Source of the DNA: Lachnospiraceae bacterium
GTDB lineage: Bacteria; Bacillota; Clostridia; Lachnospirales; Lachnospiraceae
DNA length: 64,000 nucleotides
NCBI GenBank assembly: GCA_014239155.1
Contig: JAAZZQ010000013.1
Span: 1-64,000 of the forward strand
Direction: 5' to 3'
Shown: positions 61,897-64,000 of the stretch, one piece after another
Layout of the letters: the number at the start of each line of letters is the position of its first letter
How positions within the stretch are numbered: the stretch's first letter is position 1
Notes under the pieces: generated by a model
What the model saw: the letters and a program-made list of their open reading frames with translations, nothing else
The model's database searches: none
What the model was told of the DNA's origin: nothing
Program-made: the position numbers and the translations under genes

Positions 61897-62439
61897 ATGG
61901 AAACAATCAAGTGTATCGAGACAAGAAGAAGCATTCGAAAATTTAAGGAGGAGCAGGTTTCGCATGGGGTGATGCAGGAAATTGTATCTGCTGCGTCTTT
62001 TGCACCATCGTGGAAAAACACGCAGGTGACAAGGTATGTGGTGGTCGAGAATGCGGATATTAAGGCGAAAATTGCGGATGAGGCGACGCTTGGATTTGCG
62101 CATAATGGTGAGATTATCAAGGGCTGTGCAGCGTTGGTTGTAGTCAATATGGTACATGGAAGAAGCGGTTTTGAACGAGACGGTTCTTACACAACGTCAA
62201 AAGAGGACCGCTGGGAAGTATTTGATGCAGGTCTTGCGACGCAGACGTTCTGCCTTGCGGCACACGATAAGGGAGTTGGAGCTGTCATTCTTGGTATTTT
62301 TGATGAGGCGAAAGTTGCGAAAATCGTTGGAATTGAAGATGGACAGAAAGTAGCTGCGCTTGTGGCAGTAGGTTATGCAGACGAGGAGCCAACAGCACCA
62401 AAGAGAAAGAGCGTAGATGAGTTAGTAAAGTTTGTGTAG
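61897..62439 (+). CDS. Nitroreductase-family FMN oxidoreductase
   Basis: A 180-residue nitroreductase: 'CIETRRSIRKFKEEQVSHGV' and 'AASFAPSWKNTQVTRYVVV' at the N-terminus, 'GLATQTFCLAAHDKGVGAVI' in the middle and 'ALVAVGYADEEP' near the end. It reduces nitro compounds or quinones with NAD(P)H, by family knowledge. It has its own ribosome binding site (AAAGAGAGG). There is no clear operon link to suf, 100 bases upstream. Confidence 0.92.
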   Translation: METIKCIETRRSIRKFKEEQVSHGVMQEIVSAASFAPSWKNTQVTRYVVVENADIKAKIADEATLGFAHNGEIIKGCAALVVVNMVHGRSGFERDGSYTTSKEDRWEVFDAGLATQTFCLAAHDKGVGAVILGIFDEAKVAKIVGIEDGQKVAALVAVGYADEEPTAPKRKSVDELVKFV

Positions 62440-62449
62440 TGGTTGAAAA

Positions 62450-62508
62450 GCATCAAGCCATCGCAAAGCGATTATATATGGCTTGATGCCTGTAACAAGA
62501 AGCCAAAG
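62450..62508 (+). repeat. Dispersed structured repeat, type A, copy 2
   Basis: GCATCAAGCCAT (62450-62461) and ATGGCTTGATGC (62478-62489) are perfectly complementary; the loop holds CGCAAAGCG. The element, and the following TGTAACAAGAAGCCAAAGG, matches the one at 18326-18384 in layout and partly in sequence. Confidence 0.65.
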
Positions 62509-62536
62509 GCAAAACAGTTGTGGAGATAAGATTATT

Positions 62537-63064
62537 ATGGCAGACAGAGAAGAAAATGAACTGTGGGATCTATATTCAAGAGACAGGGAGAAAACCGGAA
62601 AAATACACAGACGTGGAGATTCATTAAAAGAGGGGGAATACCATCTTGTCGTTCATATTTGTATTTTTAATAGCAAGAATGAGTTGTTAATTCAGCAGAG
62701 ACAGCCTTTTAAAGAAGGCTGGCCAAACATGTGGGATGTGACGGCGGCAGGTTCTGCCTTGCAGGGTGAGACCAGTCAGCAGGCAGCAGAGCGCGAAGTG
62801 GCAGAGGAGATTGGACTAAAGATTGACTTGTCTAATAACAGACCGAATTTTACCATTAATTTTGCGCGTGGTTTTGATGATTATTATCTGTTGGAACAGG
62901 AAGTTGACCTTGCCTCACTTCATTTACAGGAAGAAGAGGTACAGGCGGTTCGATGGGTCAGCAAGAATGAAGTTCTTGCAATGCAGGCGCAGGGAACTAT
63001 GATACCATACTGGTTTCTGGATAAACTGTTTGAGATTAGAGATATGCAAGGGGCGCATGGCTAA
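62537..63064 (+). CDS. NUDIX hydrolase
   Basis: A 175-residue NUDIX enzyme. The Nudix box runs through 'ALQGETSQQAAEREVAEEIG', with the helix residues R-E-V-A-E-E. The 'FNSKNELLIQQRQPFKEGWP' and 'MWDVTAAG' parts are typical of the isopentenyl-diphosphate-isomerase-like NUDIX branch. It hydrolyses a nucleoside- or other diphosphate. ATG at 62537 (MADREE) follows TGGAGATAAG. Confidence 0.9.
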   Translation: MADREENELWDLYSRDREKTGKIHRRGDSLKEGEYHLVVHICIFNSKNELLIQQRQPFKEGWPNMWDVTAAGSALQGETSQQAAEREVAEEIGLKIDLSNNRPNFTINFARGFDDYYLLEQEVDLASLHLQEEEVQAVRWVSKNEVLAMQAQGTMIPYWFLDKLFEIRDMQGAHG

Positions 63065-63067
63065 AAA

Positions 63068-63102
63068 ATAGAGTAGGGGAAAAAGTTATTCTCCTACTCT
63101 AT
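63068..63102. terminator. Bidirectional terminator between NUDIX and DUF362 genes
   Basis: ATAGAGTAGG (63068-63077) and CCTACTCTAT (63093-63102) are perfectly complementary. It lies between two convergent genes. Confidence 0.82.
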
Positions 63103-63118
63103 TATGTTCCTATTTATT

Positions 63119-63985
63119 TTAATCTACAGTGATAAGTTCATACTCGCGGGAGCCGAAACCTAATGCAGCAGCGGCTTCAATTGTATGGACACCATTTTTG
63201 GATTCAATGCGCTCGAGGAGATGATCTCTGCCCGGGTCATTGGAGGCATAAACCAAATCAAGACACGCTTGGTCAATTGCAATTGGATCCAGCGAAGCTA
63301 AAATACCAATATCCGCCATACAAGGATCTTCGGCCACAGCGCAACAGTCACAGTCTACAGACATATTTTTCATAACATTGATGTATACAATATTTCCTTT
63401 AAAATAGTCAACAATACTGGATGCAGCATCTGCCATAGACTCCAAAAAGGAATCGTGATCGGAACCCCAGAAATTATTAACGTCTCCTACACCATGAATA
63501 TATGCCTTGCCGACAGAGGAAGCAATTCCAATAGAAAGCTGTTTGATTGCTCCGCCGTAACCACCCATTGGATGTCCTTTAAAGTGAGAGAGTACCAACA
63601 AAGAATCATAATTTACAAGTGTTTTTCCCACAAAGTTCTTTTTGATTTTTAGACCGTTTGGAATTGCAAGTTCTAGGTCGTCGCCTTCTGCGTCCATTAA
63701 GTCAACATCAAAATATTTGCTCCAGCCGTGTTCATGCAATGTTTTCATATGTTTTGCAGTAGTGTTGCGACCTCCGTCATAAGCAGTATTGCATTCCACA
63801 ACAGTGCCTCCTACAGAATCAATAATAGGTTTCCAGAAATCTGGTTTCAGAAAATTCTGGTTCCCAACTTCCCCAGAGTGAATTTTAATTGCAACTTTGC
63901 CTTCGAGCGTTTTACCTGTCATTTGATATAGTTCCAGAACTTTTTCGGGCGTGATGGTCTTAGAAAAATAAACGTTTGATTTCAT
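63119..63985 (-). CDS. DUF362 domain protein
   Basis: A 288-residue DUF362-like protein: 'VAIKIHSGEVGNQNFLKPDF', 'VVECNTAYDGGRN', 'LVLSHFKGHPMGGYGGAIK' and a Cys cluster in 'NMSVDCDCCAVAEDPCMADI' that could bind iron-sulfur or another metal. It lacks the ferredoxin tail that many DUF362 proteins carry. The function is unknown. It is preceded on the minus strand by AAAGGAGG. Whether other genes precede it lies beyond the window end. Confidence 0.85.
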   Translation of the reverse strand: MKSNVYFSKTITPEKVLELYQMTGKTLEGKVAIKIHSGEVGNQNFLKPDFWKPIIDSVGGTVVECNTAYDGGRNTTAKHMKTLHEHGWSKYFDVDLMDAEGDDLELAIPNGLKIKKNFVGKTLVNYDSLLVLSHFKGHPMGGYGGAIKQLSIGIASSVGKAYIHGVGDVNNFWGSDHDSFLESMADAASSIVDYFKGNIVYINVMKNMSVDCDCCAVAEDPCMADIGILASLDPIAIDQACLDLVYASNDPGRDHLLERIESKNGVHTIEAAAALGFGSREYELITVD

Positions 63986-64000
63986 GCGAATGCCTCCTTT

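Overview
The window looks like a chromosomal stretch of a low-GC, Gram-positive anaerobe of the Clostridia, most likely a Lachnospiraceae member. This rests on a DUF6033-type protein, a two-gene SUF system (SufC plus one short SufB/D), Tn916/Tn4451-style accessory genes, TTG/GTG starts behind strong AGGAGG sites and AT-rich intergenic DNA. I see no tRNA, rRNA or CRISPR array.

Region 1 (1-5.9 kb) is mobile and visibly more GC-rich than the rest. It holds the tail of an IS3-family transposase, a Tn916-type sigma factor and HTH pair, a MATE efflux pump with an AraC-GNAT regulator, a TnpW-like protein and a TnpX-like large serine recombinase. Region 2 (6.2-11.3 kb) is a two-component system followed by an ABC-2 export operon. 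A 49-residue membrane protein leads that operon, behind four boxes with exact 11-bp period. Region 3 (11.7-25.9 kb) is chromosomal: a DUF6033 cluster, flotillin, a FliD-like protein, a 7TM-GGDEF gene broken by a 64-bp insertion, a PaaK-like ligase, a lipoprotein binding protein paired with a chemoreceptor, thiN, a CmpB-family membrane protein and a serine hydrolase.

Region 4 (26.0-28.1 kb) is the most unusual part. A TnpB-family protein has lost all three RuvC catalytic acids (Tyr251, Thr354, Pro434 in their places) but keeps its zinc ribbon. A densely structured, omega-RNA-like sequence follows its stop codon. Upstream, a perfect 51-bp inverted repeat flanks a 339-bp segment with a promoter and an attenuator-like hairpin, and the right arm carries the gene's own ribosome binding site. 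This resembles a nuclease-dead RNA-guided regulator (TldR-like) behind a possibly invertible control segment, at the head of a glycan locus.

Region 5 (28.1-59.8 kb) is one long co-directional surface-glycan locus. It encodes a CDP-glycerol transferase-like protein with a propeller-like tail, three cytidylyltransferase domains, LicD, GDPD, a ThDP enzyme, a HAD protein, a radical SAM enzyme, two asparagine-synthetase-type amidotransferases, many glycosyltransferases (GT2, GT4, GT10, GT-D, DUF616) and an FkbM methyltransferase. About ten of these proteins share a small Rossmann-like module. One glycosyltransferase is split by a G10 tract; with nine Gs it would read through as one 733-residue protein. 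That gene lies in a 3.5-kb block bounded by 133-bp direct repeats. I find no flippase, polymerase, ABC exporter or priming transferase in the locus.

Region 6 (60.1-64 kb) is ordinary chromosome: sufC, a SufB/D protein, nitroreductase, NUDIX hydrolase and a DUF362 protein.
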